Below, in pieces: positions 28,992-39,998 of a DNA stretch of 64,000 nt. This DNA comes from Amorphophallus konjac. Lineage: Eukaryota > Streptophyta > Magnoliopsida > Alismatales > Araceae. Below the pieces are notes generated by a model that was given only the letters and a program-made list of their open reading frames with translations, did not search any database and was not told the DNA's origin. Both the position numbers and the translations under genes were made by a program. Each line of letters starts with the position of its first letter. Positions within the stretch are counted from its first letter, which is position 1. The stretch is taken from the NCBI GenBank assembly GCA_022559845.1, contig CM040125.1, positions 285,124,200 to 285,188,199 on the forward strand, read 5' to 3'.

Positions 28992-31354
28992 TGATGTGAC
29001 ACAACCTCAGACTTAGTCAAACAAGCACATCTAAGCATCCAAATGGGCCTTAATGGGCCACCGCTCTCTTCGTTGCACTCTATTCCCGGGGTGACTATGT
29101 GATACCAAGGGTGACTTATGGGAATGGACCCTTGCTGGTAGAGGGCCAGCAAGGCCAAGAATTGATTCCCCAAGGTTGGTTGCCCAATTCGATTGGGGCC
29201 GACAAAGTGCACTCGGGCACCGGGTCACACTAACCCACGGCGATCACTCTAAGTCATGGACTTGAGGATCGGGCGCTCCTCACGAATTCAGCGGTGCATG
29301 AATCAAATATTGAGAGAGCTACACTAGGTGAGCAAGGAAGAGACACTTACTCGACCGGTTTGAAGAAATCGGTCCCGGTCGGAGACGAGGGCGAGCGGGG
29401 AGGCGGTGGTTCCCCACACGCCGCGGCGGTGTCGCTTGACCTGCCAAACCACTTACAAAACTACTCCTCTCGCAGGAGGGGGGATCTTGGGGTAGGGGTT
29501 AATATGATACATTCAAACACTACCACCACGCAGGGTGGGGCCTTCAGCCGGCCAAGCGGGGAGGGGTTGGTGGACCGAAACGAAGAGAAATGAGAACTAG
29601 GGAAGTTGCAGCTTCAATCTGGAATTCTGGACAGGGGGTCGCTGTGATGGCTATGCCGGGCTTGTCCGGACTCCAAATTGATCGAAACCAGCTCTTGAAG
29701 CTTCCTGACTGGAAGAGGTGGACTCCAGAATTTTTGGGGAAGCTCAGACGGTCGGAGGTGGCTGCACCAGCAACAGGAAGTAGCCTCCTCTGTCTGGCCG
29801 CAGGTATTGTCTGGACTGTAACAGCAAGTTGCAGAAGTGACTGAGCGCCCTCCCGAGCTTCGATCAGCACGAAACCAGCGGCATCATCTTCGTGGTCGAG
29901 GTAGCTTTCAGCAGGAGGTGACGGAGATGCATTCAGAGGTCGAGGATGGCCGAGGCACCCAGAAGAGTGGGTACTGGTCGGAGTAGACAGCAGAAAATAG
30001 AACTAGATAGATCGGGGGAGAAAATTCGTAACTTCTTCCTCCGGTGGCCGAACGGGGTTCTGTTTCTTGATCTTGAAAGATGACCGGTAGCGGAAGAACT
30101 TTGATGAAGGGGCTTCAGCCTGAATCCGCTGGGGTTTGTCGTGGCAGAAGGATCTTCCACGCTCTGGTCCAGGATGAAGACCTCTCTGCGCACTGTTGGG
30201 AGAATGGCTCTATCTGGCAGCTCCGAGCTCTGATCATGTTGATTCCACCTCGCCTGCGAAGTAGACTAGAAGGCCTTTCCAGAAAGGTAGGCCACGCCTT
30301 CTGAAGAACTAGGATGAATCCGTGGTTGATGCTGCAACAAGGGCTGTTCTGCAGATCTGCACAGCTCCAACCTACTAGAAGAAATGAGAGGGAGATATGG
30401 CTTCTTTGGTGGAGGGAAATGGTAGGAATGACCTAAGGGAGAGTGGGGGCTCTTGTGGGGTGGAGAAGGGAGATAATGGTGATGGGGAATGAGGTGGAGA
30501 ATGGCTGGAAGCAAGTGCTAGCAGGTGGAGGAGGAAGAGCTACGAATTTGGGGAAGGTGGGTGAGAGGAGAAGGTGAGGGGGCACAAGTGAGTGGAAGGA
30601 AGGGTGGATTTCAAATTCAAAAGGTCTTGGAAGGTGGGTGATTATGTTGGGAAGTGGAGTGCTTGCATTGGAATGGGGTAGATTTGGTTGGAAGGTGGAG
30701 GAAGGCGTTGGAATGGGGAGACTTCTACCTAGGAACTAGGGAGTGGAGTAATGGAGGCCATGGGGAAGTGGAGGGCATTAAAGGAGGTGGTTGGAGGTTG
30801 GAAGTGGATGGGAGGAGGGAGGAGAGAGAAGGAAATTCGGATTTGGGGTTGGAGGAGAGAGAAAGAGGGGTGAAATAGAGAGATTAAGAGGGGAATGGGT
30901 GGGGAATCTCTCCCCTAGGGTCTCTCACCCAAAAACTAGAGGAATCACTCCAATTTGAACTCAAATAGCAAGTTTAACTCAAAAGGATGTAATCATTCAT
31001 TAACTTCAAATGAGGGGAGTGGGGTCCTATATATAGGCAACCCACTCTTTACAATAAGTCCCTGACAAAATAAACAACTACAAATAACCAAGGGGGTTGG
31101 GAGTGCTAATGGGCCTAGTCCAACGAATGGGGCCCAATAGCTTACATTAGACATCATGATGATACCAAACATAGGAAAATAAGTGCTAGACTTAGGGAAA
31201 TGACTTAAATAAAATGGAAATACATCAAAATGACTCAAAGGAAAACTACAAAATGGATAAGGGGCCTTAATAGAGTGAGGCCCAAACTCAACTAGCTCCC
31301 GAATGTGAAGAAGTGGACCCGAGCCAAAGGGAGTCGTGGGTGATGCCTCCATCA
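28992..31354 (-). repeat. TE4 LTR (5' in element orientation)
   Basis: This 2363-bp copy starts TGATGTGACACAAC and ends CATCA. TATATATA is at 31028-31035 on the minus strand. Confidence 0.93.
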
Positions 31355-31359
31355 AAGAT

Positions 31360-31522
31360 GAACCCTAAAAAGTGTGTATTTAGCATTTCTTCAGGGAAGT
31401 TGCTTGGTTTCATTGTTAGTAAGAGGGGAATTGAAGTTGATCCCAACAAGGCAAAGGCCATTAGAGACATGCCTCCTCCCAAGAATTTGAAGGATGTTCG
31501 AGGATTAATCGGGAGGTTGTAA
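31360..31522 (+). pseudogene. pol: TE3 reverse transcriptase, end (after TE4)
   Basis: The sequence MNPKKCVFSISSGKLLGFIV continues exactly where the RT was cut at 23723, across target duplication AAGAT (31355-31359). It runs through GIEVDPNKAKAIRDMPPPKN to TAA at 31520-31522, a nonsense codon where relatives have glutamine. The frame reopens directly afterwards. Confidence 0.9.
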
Positions 31523-32803
31523 TTTATTCGCCGCTTCGTCTCCCAGCACTCACAACGATGCAGGCCGTTTTACGAGCTCACTAAGCCGGGAGTCAAGTTT
31601 AATTGGGATGACAAGTGTCAGGCAGCCTTTGACGGATTGAAGGATTATTTGGCCAATCCTCCTGTCCTGAGGCCCCCAATTCCAGGCAAACCGCTTGTTG
31701 TTTATGTTTCTATCCTGGATGACTCTGCAGGTGCTATCTTGGCTCAAGTGGATGAAGAAAGTAAGGAGAGGGCAGCATACTATTTGTCTAAACTTATTAA
31801 CCCCTGTGAGCAGAGGTACTTAGGCATGGAGAAGACTTGTGCTGCTTTGGTTTGGGTAGTCCAGAAATTAAAACACTATTTCCTAGCTCACGAGGTTCAC
31901 CTCATTGCACGCATGAATCCGATCAAATTCCTTCTTGAAAAATCTATCCTCACTGATCGATTAGCACGCTGGCAAAGCTTCCTCTCCCAATTTGACATCA
32001 CTTACATTCAACATAAAGCTATCAAAGGCTACGCCATTGCCGAACACCTTGCTCATCACCCTCTCCCCCGATTTGATCCTGTCAATTCAGAGTTTCCAGA
32101 TGAAGAACTGATGTCCATTAATCAACCCCAGGATCCTATGTGGACATTACATTTCGATGGAGCTCTAAATTCTCAAGGAAGAGGGATCGGCATGGTTCTT
32201 TTAACACCAGAAGGAGTCACCATCCCATTTGCTGCTCGGCTCACTTTCCCTGTCACCAACAATATAGCTGAGTATGAAGCTCTTTTGGCCGGTCTTCAAA
32301 CTGCTCATAAATATGGTGTCACCCAATTGCGGGTTGTTGGTGATAGTCAGCTTATTCTACGCCAGGTGCTCGTCAAATGCCACACTATCAATCCCAAACT
32401 CAAACCCTACCAGGAGCTTGCTTCAGCTTATGCCAAACTCTTTACTAAGTTGATCTTCGTTCATGTCCCTCGTAGCCAGAACATCTTGGCTGACGCCCTT
32501 GCCTCTTTAGCTTCTACTTTAGTCTTACCTCCTGAGCGTGATTTTCATGTTCCTCTGATTCATCAACGCGACACTCCAGCTATTAAGGATCATGCATTCC
32601 TCGATAGTAGGGATCAAGTGTTCGAAAAGGTCAAGCAGAGAGAAGCTCTTAAAGGCAGAGAGGTCATGTTATTAGATTGGCAAGAAGAGCTGGCTGATGA
32701 AGAAAAACCTTGGTATTATGAGATTGCCAGGTATTGTAATGATCAGTCCTACCCCGAGGAAGCCACTGTGGAAGAAAAGAAGGCAATCAGAAGAGTGGCT
32801 TAG
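31523..32803 (+). CDS. pol: TE3 RNase H and second (archaeal-type) RNase H
   Basis: The first methionine is at 31637, but the frame is open from the RT stop (31520-31522). RNase H occupies the first half (VYVSILDDSAGAILAQVDEE, AYYLSKLINPCEQRY, ARWQSFLSQFDITYI). The second RNase H follows with all expected acidic positions: LHFDGALNSQG, NNIAEYEALLAGL, VVGDSQLI, NILADALASLAS. These digest the RNA template during reverse transcription. TAG at 32801-32803 separates it from integrase, again a simple nonsense codon in an otherwise continuous frame. Confidence 0.9.
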   Translation, partial: FIRRFVSQHSQRCRPFYELTKPGVKFNWDDKCQAAFDGLKDYLANPPVLRPPIPGKPLVVYVSILDDSAGAILAQVDEESKERAAYYLSKLINPCEQRYLGMEKTCAALVWVVQKLKHYFLAHEVHLIARMNPIKFLLEKSILTDRLARWQSFLSQFDITYIQHKAIKGYAIAEHLAHHPLPRFDPVNSEFPDEELMSINQPQDPMWTLHFDGALNSQGRGIGMVLLTPEGVTIPFAARLTFPVTNNIAEYEALLAGLQTAHKYGVTQLRVVGDSQLILRQVLVKCHTINPKLKPYQELASAYAKLFTKLIFVHVPRSQNILADALASLASTLVLPPERDFHVPLIHQRDTPAIKDHAFLDSRDQVFEKVKQREALKGREVMLLDWQEELADEEKPWYYEIARYCNDQSYPEEATVEEKKAIRRVA

Positions 32804-32812
32804 CGTTATGTC

Positions 32813-33970
32813 TTGGTTGGAGGTGTGCTCTACAGAAGAGGGCTCACTGGTGTTTTATTAAGATGCCTCGATGATGATGAATCTTGGAAGGTTGTGGAAG
32901 AGGCTCATTCTGGGGTGTGTGGCGGTCATGTGAACAGCCAGATGCTAGCTAAGAAGATTCTTAGGCTAGGTTTCTATTGGCCCACTCTAGAAGAGGATTG
33001 TTCTATCTATGTTCGAAGGTGTGTTAAGTGCCAGCTGCATGCCGACAAAATTCATTCTCTTGCTTCTTCACTCCATCCTATGTCCTCCTCGTGGCCTTTC
33101 TCCATGTGGGCTTTTGATATCATTGGATCTCTTGGTGATTCAAACCTCTTGACTAAACAAAAGTCGTTCATCCTCACGGCAACGGAGTACTTCACCAAGT
33201 GGGCGGAAGCGGAAGCTTACGTGGAGATCAAAGCATCAACTGTCTGCAAGTTCATAATGAAGAACATCATCACGAGGTTCGGTATTCCAAGCACCATCGT
33301 CACCGACAATGGACCTCAATTCATCTCTCAAGAGCTCAAGGATCTCTGCAAAAGGTATAACATTGCATTGCATCATTCTTCTCCCTATTATCCGCAGGGC
33401 AATGGCCAAGCAGAGGCAACTAATAAGACTTTGATCAAAATTGTTAAAAAGACGTGTGAGGCTAATAAATTTTCAGATTGGCCAAACAAGCTAGTTGAAG
33501 CTCTCTGGGCCTATCATACTTCCATTCGTACCCCCACTGGGCAAACCCCTTTTGCCCTTACTTACAGAATGGAGGCGGTAGTCCCTTATGAGATTCTCAT
33601 TCCCTCTCTGAGAATACAATTTGACAAGGAACTCTCTATTGATGAGCGTCGTGATTCACTCCTTGCCCAATTGGAACTCCTAGATGAGAAGCGTCTGGTC
33701 GCCGCTGAGCATGCGCGCGTTTATCAAAACAGGCTCTCACGTTTTTATCAAAAGAAAGTAATTGATAGAAAATTCAAAGTCGGTGAAATGGTAATCAAGA
33801 GAATTTTCGTAAAACCTGGTGGGCCCCGCTCAAAACTCCAACCAAACTGGGAAGGACCGTTCGTCATAAAAGAGGTTTATCAAGGCAATGCTTATAAACT
33901 GATTAATGCTGAAGGAGAAGAGTTAACTCACCCATGGAATGGTTTGTATCTTAAGAAATACTACCCTTGA
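32813..33970 (+). CDS. int: TE3 integrase
   Basis: The 385-codon ORF has the HHCC finger at residues 25-75 (EAHSGVCGGHV, CVKCQLHADK). The DDE core covers about 95-260. Its first catalytic position reads ATEYFTKWAEA, with Glu at residue 125 where Ty3/gypsy integrases have Asp; the second is VTDNGPQF and the third GNGQAEATNKTL. A basic C-terminal tail follows (VGEMVIKRIF, WEGPFVIKEVYQGNAYKL), with no chromodomain, as usual in Tat elements. The ORF is full length but the Asp to Glu change may impair strand transfer. Confidence 0.92.
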   Translation: MVGGVLYRRGLTGVLLRCLDDDESWKVVEEAHSGVCGGHVNSQMLAKKILRLGFYWPTLEEDCSIYVRRCVKCQLHADKIHSLASSLHPMSSSWPFSMWAFDIIGSLGDSNLLTKQKSFILTATEYFTKWAEAEAYVEIKASTVCKFIMKNIITRFGIPSTIVTDNGPQFISQELKDLCKRYNIALHHSSPYYPQGNGQAEATNKTLIKIVKKTCEANKFSDWPNKLVEALWAYHTSIRTPTGQTPFALTYRMEAVVPYEILIPSLRIQFDKELSIDERRDSLLAQLELLDEKRLVAAEHARVYQNRLSRFYQKKVIDRKFKVGEMVIKRIFVKPGGPRSKLQPNWEGPFVIKEVYQGNAYKLINAEGEELTHPWNGLYLKKYYP

Positions 33971-35700
33971 TTCAAAAATCCAAACAAAATATATATAGAA
34001 TATTTTCAAAATCCAAAAAAAATATAAATTCCAAAAAGCAAATAAAAAATAGAAATTCTTCAAAATCAAAATAAATAAAAATGAAAAGCTTTCAAAATTG
34101 GTGCCATGGCACACGAAGGATCAAGGGCCGAAAGGTCAAAATTCAGAATTCATTCATCAGTCTTGTTAACCTAAAATTGGGTCGACACCCGCACACACTA
34201 CACGCTTTATTCTTGAACTCAAGCAGTGCAAAATCCGATGGGAAGTCAAAGCCTGACTAAAAGTGAAAGACAATACCCGTTCTTTTCTTCTTCGGCCCAT
34301 AAGGGAGGAAGGGAGACATCGGGGTAGACCCGCCAAGCCTATCCGCCGCCTTAGTAGGTGGAAGTCAGGGCCCAAATGGGAGCAAATGCCACAAAAGCCC
34401 AAGTACAATTAGGTTGATTCATCAATGCAAGTCAATTTCAAAGTGAAAGTCAAATGGTGAAAAGAAAAGCATGTCAAGAGGGCAAAGTCCCCGCAAGGAA
34501 AACCTTGGGCGTATGCGTGCAATATAAAAGAGGCAAAAAGGTAACTAAATTTTCTTACGCCAAAGACCGAACCCCAACAGGCATAGGGTAGGGGAGGTAA
34601 CTTTACCTCGAGCATCTCAGAATCCCTTATGGGCTTCCCTTATATTTTCTTCCATCCTTTCTATATGGTAAGTCACCAACTCGCAGGAGGGTCAAGACGG
34701 ACTTAGGAAATTGCACTGTACGAAATCTCGAATACAAGACAACTATGATCACGTCGACTCACTTTTAATTACTCAAGAAAGGTTAATGAATTTTAGATGG
34801 TGACCGTGTAGGAGCCGTGGTCTTGATAGCCTTGTCAACCCATTTTTGCAGAATAATTCAATTAACGTCTTTGTCTAAGGCGCGTTCAAGTTAATTAACA
34901 CCTTCGATAAAGACGCTTTGTATAGAATTAACGTCTTTGTTTAGGTCGTCTCTTTCCAAATAACGTCTCTGCGCAGGTCGTTACTTTCTCAAAAATCAAT
35001 TTCACTTTTCAAATTCACGCCGTCTTCTAGGGCATTTTTTATGTGAATCACGACCTATTCTAAGGCGCATTTTTTAGAAAAAATAACAAAAAAAATATAT
35101 AAATGAGTGAAAAGAAAAAAAATGCATTCTCCAAGTATGCTTGCATTACTGCATGGGCATCTTTATTTATGGTTTGCATATGCGTGTTTGCATGTTGCAT
35201 CTCCCCGTTATCAGTTATTTCATTTACCTTATTTGATTAAAGGCTTGTTCCCTTGACCCGTCATTAAGGTCAAAATGTCGATACCCCTTGCTTATGGAGC
35301 AAGGGGCCAAGTTGAACAGATGAATTAACCTGTTTGTCCAGTGTGGATTACAGTTGCAGGAGCAGGGCAAAGCGAAGCAAAAATGAAGAATGTGGAAAGA
35401 GAAAAGTACACAAACACAAGTACACAAATACACAAGTGCTCTGGTAACAAAAATTACAATCTCATATATATATATACATTATGAAAATCTGAGTACAAGT
35501 GTGAGGGTGGAGGAGTACAAGTAAGTCTCTCAGCTCTCGCCTCCACCCTCCTCTCTCCTACTCTCTACCTCGTCCTCGCCGTCCCGAGGAGGCACTGGTG
35601 GAGGGGGCATGGGCCCCCAAGAAGAAGCTGGAACTCAAGCCTGGCCCCCTGCCTCGCTCCTCTCTCGAAGAGAAGAACCCGCCATGAAAGTGGAGCTAGT
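33971..35700 (+). other. TE3 spacer downstream of pol
   Basis: No gene is supported. Bases 33971-34110 are A-rich, ordinary sequence follows, and 34860-35080 holds about six decayed ACGCC/GGCGT-type units. Bases 35090-35240 are AT-rich with TGCATG repeats. The antisense gene below ends at 35701, so part of this may be its 3' flank. Confidence 0.5.
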
Positions 35701-38700
35701 TTAGGAGTACCCCGTGGCACGAGCTCGCTCACGCCCTCGCTGGAGACGCTCCTCAGCAACTCGTAGCCGCTCCTGAACAAGGACAAGCTGTGTCCTCGAG
35801 TCTGCCAGCTCACGCTCATGTGCTATCACCAGCTCCTGGTATCGGGCGCGCTCTGACTGCTCCAGCTCCTGGTACCGGGCACACTATGACTGCTGTAGCT
35901 CGTGGTGACGGGCACGGTCCGCCAAGTGCTCCTCCCGCTCTCGAGCACGCTCTCGCCGCTCCAGCTCAAGGGACACTCGCAGCTCTGCTACGTCCTGAGG
36001 TAACTCCTCCCGTCGTCTCAAGGTCCGCTCCAGCTCCGTAATCCGCTGCTCACGGATCGCCAGCTCTGTCTCGGCCAGGGCAGCCTGGGTACGTGCCGCC
36101 TGTAACTGCCTGGTCTGTAAACAGGTAAATAAATCACCAGTTCTACAGTTCAATAATTCATGAAATAAGCCATGCATGACGGAAGGTAAAGCACTCACCT
36201 GGGCTGTCATCCCCTGCTGTCCCTCGCAGACGCAGGCAAGAGAGGCTCGAAGCTCCTCAGTCTGTAAAATGAAGTTTCATCAGTGCACAATTATATTATC
36301 AATATTTAAATGGATTTGTGTTTTGGAATTTACCCGTGAAGCGAGGTCGCGCTCTGCTGCCTCGGCTCGTGCAGTCGCTCCAGCTAGCTGCTCTGCCAGT
36401 GCAGTCACCTCTGCACTGGGCCCCCGCGAGATGGAGGCCTCTCCCGTATCCCTCCTAATGGCTCCCTTCTGGGCACGCTACATTTATTGAAATCGTCAGT
36501 GGCTAATCATCAATAATTCAACAAAAATACATTTACATATAGAAATAATTTAAACACTCACCAGGGTCTCTAGGTCTGCCCGCGTGGCAGCTAGCTGGTC
36601 CTCCAGGCTGTGTAGGTGGGCCTGGGCATCCATTGCCGCTATGTCCCGTGCATCCTGCATACATTACATATTAGTCACATGATAGCCTCATAAGCATTTG
36701 CATTTAATTTAGAAATAAGTGCATTCATACACACCCCTAGGACCTTCATCTGAGGTCGTCCGGCGTAAACCTCCCAGTAGCGTCGGAGGTACTCGGAGCT
36801 GTCGGTCGCGTGGGAGGTGACTCGGATCCCGCCTCGCCACCAGTCGGCGTACTGCTCCTCGAACCGTACCCTCCAGTCGGTCGCTTTTGAATGACTGCGT
36901 GTCTTCTTCCCGATGCCGCGTGGCTCCCCTACCTCAATCCACTCCTGGTGCAGGCCCAAGGTCCTCATCACTAGCCTAAGCCGTAACGGCTCGATCTCGC
37001 TCAAGCAGTGGACCCACAGCTCATGCTCAAAGCGAGGTCGCCCCGCTACGACCCACGATTGGCCCTCGTCTGTCATCCCCTCATAGGGTCTCCATCGCAC
37101 CTGCATTCATAAACATACATATCATCATCATTCCATCATAATCATAATAAATTCAAATAAATGCAAAAGAAAGATGCATAACATTCATCATACCAGCGAG
37201 GGAGGGAAGTCACGGAACTCTCTCCGTAGAACCCACAACTCGTAGCCCAGTGGGGCCCCGAACACCACCGGCAGCCAGCGCTACGCTAGAGGGAAAGCTC
37301 CCTCACCTCCAGGCTGTGGGTCGACGCGCCCTATCGGCATGTATAGGTGGCTCCAAACCTGCATCCATGCACTGCATTAGTGAGGCATTCACATGCATAA
37401 TAAAAAGAAAATAAAAGAAAAGAAGAAAAGAAAAGAAAAAGAGGAAAATGCATACCTGAAGAAAAGGTGAGAAGCCACTGACGGTCGTCTCTCGCCCTGT
37501 CCCTGTGGACAGGTCTGCCATCAAGTGCGCCAGTAGTGCCGCTCCCCAGGCGTAGCTGCCAACTGCCTCCAAGTCCTCGAGAATGCCCAGGAATCGGCAG
37601 TTGATGACGTCGCCCTTCGTCCCCAGCAATAGCCTCCCCAGTAGCAGTAGCAGGAACCTCCTCAAGTCAAGGTCTGCTCTCTCCCTGTCAGCCGGGTCCT
37701 GGCAGTAGACCGCCCTAGCCCCGTCTATCAACCTCTGTGAAAACTGCTCTAGGGTCTCCCCGGACCTATGACTAGCATCCCCTAAGCCCATCACCGAAGT
37801 CAGGTATGTGCGGAAGATAGTCCTACACTCGCTAGGTGTCTCGTAGACCATCTCTAGCCCTAGTAGTCTCTGGGCGAACTCCGTGTAGTCAGGGTAGGTG
37901 ATCCCACTCACAGCCTCCCCGTTTACCCTCAACCCGGTGATCCTAGCTACGTCCTCCAAGGTAGGGACCATATGCCCCCATGGCATCAGGAATGCCCGGC
38001 TAGTCCTATCCCATCTCTCCCGTAGAACCTGGATAAGTGGTAGGTCTGGTCTAACTGGCTCTATGGATAGGAAGGCCCCGAACCCCATGGCGTCTACCCT
38101 CGCTCTCTGGAACTCGGGGAGGCCGTAATATGCTGCCCGGACCATGACCCAGGAGATGCGCGTCCTCATCAACCCCTGCATACATAGAGAAAGAATTTTT
38201 GGCTTAATTGTTTTGATTATTCATGTGGAAATTCATTTGATTACCTTGGGTTGAAATGTTGATGTTTGGTTTAATTAGCGACCATCCTCAGGTCGTGGCT
38301 TGTTCAATTGGCGCCCCTGGGAGGGGCGTGGTTCTTAGGTGTGCTTTGAATTCACGACCTACCCCAGGTCGCTGTTTATCTAAGAAACGCCTCTGAGTTG
38401 GGTGTGGTTTGGTGGTTAATTTCTAATTTCTTAAAGATTTTTTTAGGAGACGCCCATCCCAGTGTCGTCTTTTGCTTAATTCACGCCCCTGTGTGGGACG
38501 TTGTTTTCAAATGGGAGTTTTGGGGCCTTATAATAATTTTTGAAATTAATGTTTTGACGCCCGCTTGTTTGGTCGTCTTTCACTGAATTAACGCCCTGGT
38601 GGGGGGCGTTGTTTTCATGGTTTTCAGAAAATGAAATAAAAATAACGGCATGCGAAACAAATTCATGGAAAAATAGTTGAAATAATTAAAAGCATGGAAA

Positions 38701-39317
38701 TTAATGGAAATTAACAGCATGATATGAAAAATGATAAATTTAAATGGGCAACATGCTGTAGGGCGTGTTTTCATGAAATTAATTATTTTGCAGAAGATAA
38801 TTTGAACTAACGCCCTTGGGTTGGGCGTTTCATCTCTAAATCGCGCCCCCACGGGGGGCGTCTCTTTTCTGAGTTGCAGGGTTTCTACCCCGAGGGCTAT
38901 GGAAAATGCTGAAAAATAAAAAATAAAATTGCAAAAATTTTGGAATTAGGGGCCTACCTTCTTATGCTTCGGTTCTTGGGGTTGGGGCCATGGCTGGCGT
39001 GGTCGCCGGAGCTGGCCGGGGCGAGGGCCGGTCGCCGCCGTGGAAGGTGGCTCACCGACGTCCTCATCTTCTCCATCTTCCTCCTCGCCCTCTCCATTTC
39101 CTCCTTGTCCATCTCCACTGTCTTCATCTTCTTCACCTCCTTCGTTGGCCTCTTGGCCTCCTTCGGCCTCGTCGCCGGCCTCCAAGGCATGTTCCTCCTC
39201 GGCCGCCATGGGGACGTCCTCTACAGCTTGTTCTTCACCGGTGTGGGCGAGCTCGCACTCCAAGTCCACAACCTCCGGTGCGGCCACCCTTTGTCTTTTT
39301 TGTCCACCACCGGCCAT
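35701..39317 (-). pseudogene. TE3 antisense gene: plant mobile domain plus coiled coil, eight exons
   Basis: Eight minus-strand blocks with GT...AG borders join in phase 0: 39317-38958, 38175-37456, 37358-37194, 37100-36735, 36654-36562, 36477-36334, 36261-36199, 36114-35701 (about 774 residues). Exon 1 has good start context (AGCAATGGC), a basic KRQR and a long acidic run. Exon 2 has the plant mobile domain: MGFGAFLSIEPVRPDLPLIQ, ERWDRTSRAFLMPWGHMVPT, LEDVARITGLRVNGE. Exons 5-8 are heptad-like, with tandem ERARYQELEQ units at the end. Two in-frame TAG codons (37283-37281 and 35886-35884) break it. Splice sites are inferred by eye. PMD proteins occur in host silencing factors (MAIL1/MAIN) and in Tat elements; function here is unknown. 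Confidence 0.75.
38270..38880. repeat. TE3 inverted-repeat array in intron 1 of the antisense PMD gene
   Basis: About eleven short inverted repeats at roughly 30-60 bp intervals. Examples: CGCCCCT/AGGGGCG (38312-38328), CGACCT/AGGTCG (38355-38371), AACGCCC/GGGCGTT (38590-38610 and 38809-38829). Loops are 3-10 bases and the arms vary in a paired manner. Confidence 0.8.
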
Positions 39318-39479
39318 TGCTTAGGGCTAGGGCTAGGGTGTGGAGAGGGGAGAGAGGTAGAGAGAGAGAATGAGAAGGATGGGGAGGGTTCAGTTAGGGT
39401 TGTAGAAGAAGGGGAGAAAGAGGGAAAGAGGACGAAGGAAGAAGAAGAAAGGAGGGAAAGTTAAGTCGAACGGTCGAAA

Positions 39480-39900
39480 AGAAGTAACGACTTAAGGAAG
39501 GCCGTGTCTTATGAAATTGACGGCTGAAACAAGGGCGTTTTTTTGATATTTGACGACATCGCTAAAGGCATTATTTTTGTTTGCATGAGGAATGATAACC
39601 ATCGTCAGACGTATTTAAGGGTGATTGATTGATGTGATGGGAATAATCATTACTGTATTTAAGTAACGCCTACGATTGAGGCGTTATTTATATGAAACGT
39701 GGCTTTTCTGAAGGCGTTAATTTTGGAATTTCAACGAATACCTTTTGGAATATAAATTGTATTAACGCCTTGTCTTAAGGCGTTATTCAGTTAACGCCCA
39801 TAGGTGAAGGCGTCAATTATGAGAGATCAATCATGGAAGACGACGTACGCTGAGGCGTCGTTTATGGAATTAACGACATGGGCTAAGTCGTTATTTGCAA
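39480..39900. repeat. TE3 inverted-repeat array between the two antisense genes
   Basis: About nine units including TAACGCCT/AGGCGTTA (39664-39686), TAACGCCTT/AAGGCGTTA with 5-base loop (39763-39785) and TAACGAC/GTCGTTA (39871-39893). No ORF is supported in this stretch. Confidence 0.8.
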
Positions 39901-39998
39901 CAGAACCGTAGGCTGTTAAAAGAATTGATCAGAAAATATTGTGTTATGGCTCAATCAGAATATTATCATTGATTTATTGGAAAAGTGATTACATTGCT

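Larger units (their letters stand above)
23724..31354 (-). mobile_element. TE4: non-autonomous chromovirus inserted in TE3 RT
   Basis: It is bounded by TGATG (23724) and CATCA (31354), with target duplication AAGAT at 23719-23723 and 31355-31359. LTRs are 2362 and 2363 bp. The LTR ends, primer site and chromodomain tail resemble TE2, so it belongs to the same broad family. Its internal region is only 2.9 kb and lacks zinc knuckle, protease, RT, RNase H and integrase core. Movement would need proteins from a relative. About 28 LTR differences by eye (1.2%) make it the youngest insertion here. Confidence 0.93.

Noticed and set aside
38940..39464. Plus-strand ORFs opposite exon 1 of the antisense PMD gene
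   Set aside because: GC-rich shadow frames; the minus-strand frame has the good start context, NLS-like motif and splice donor.
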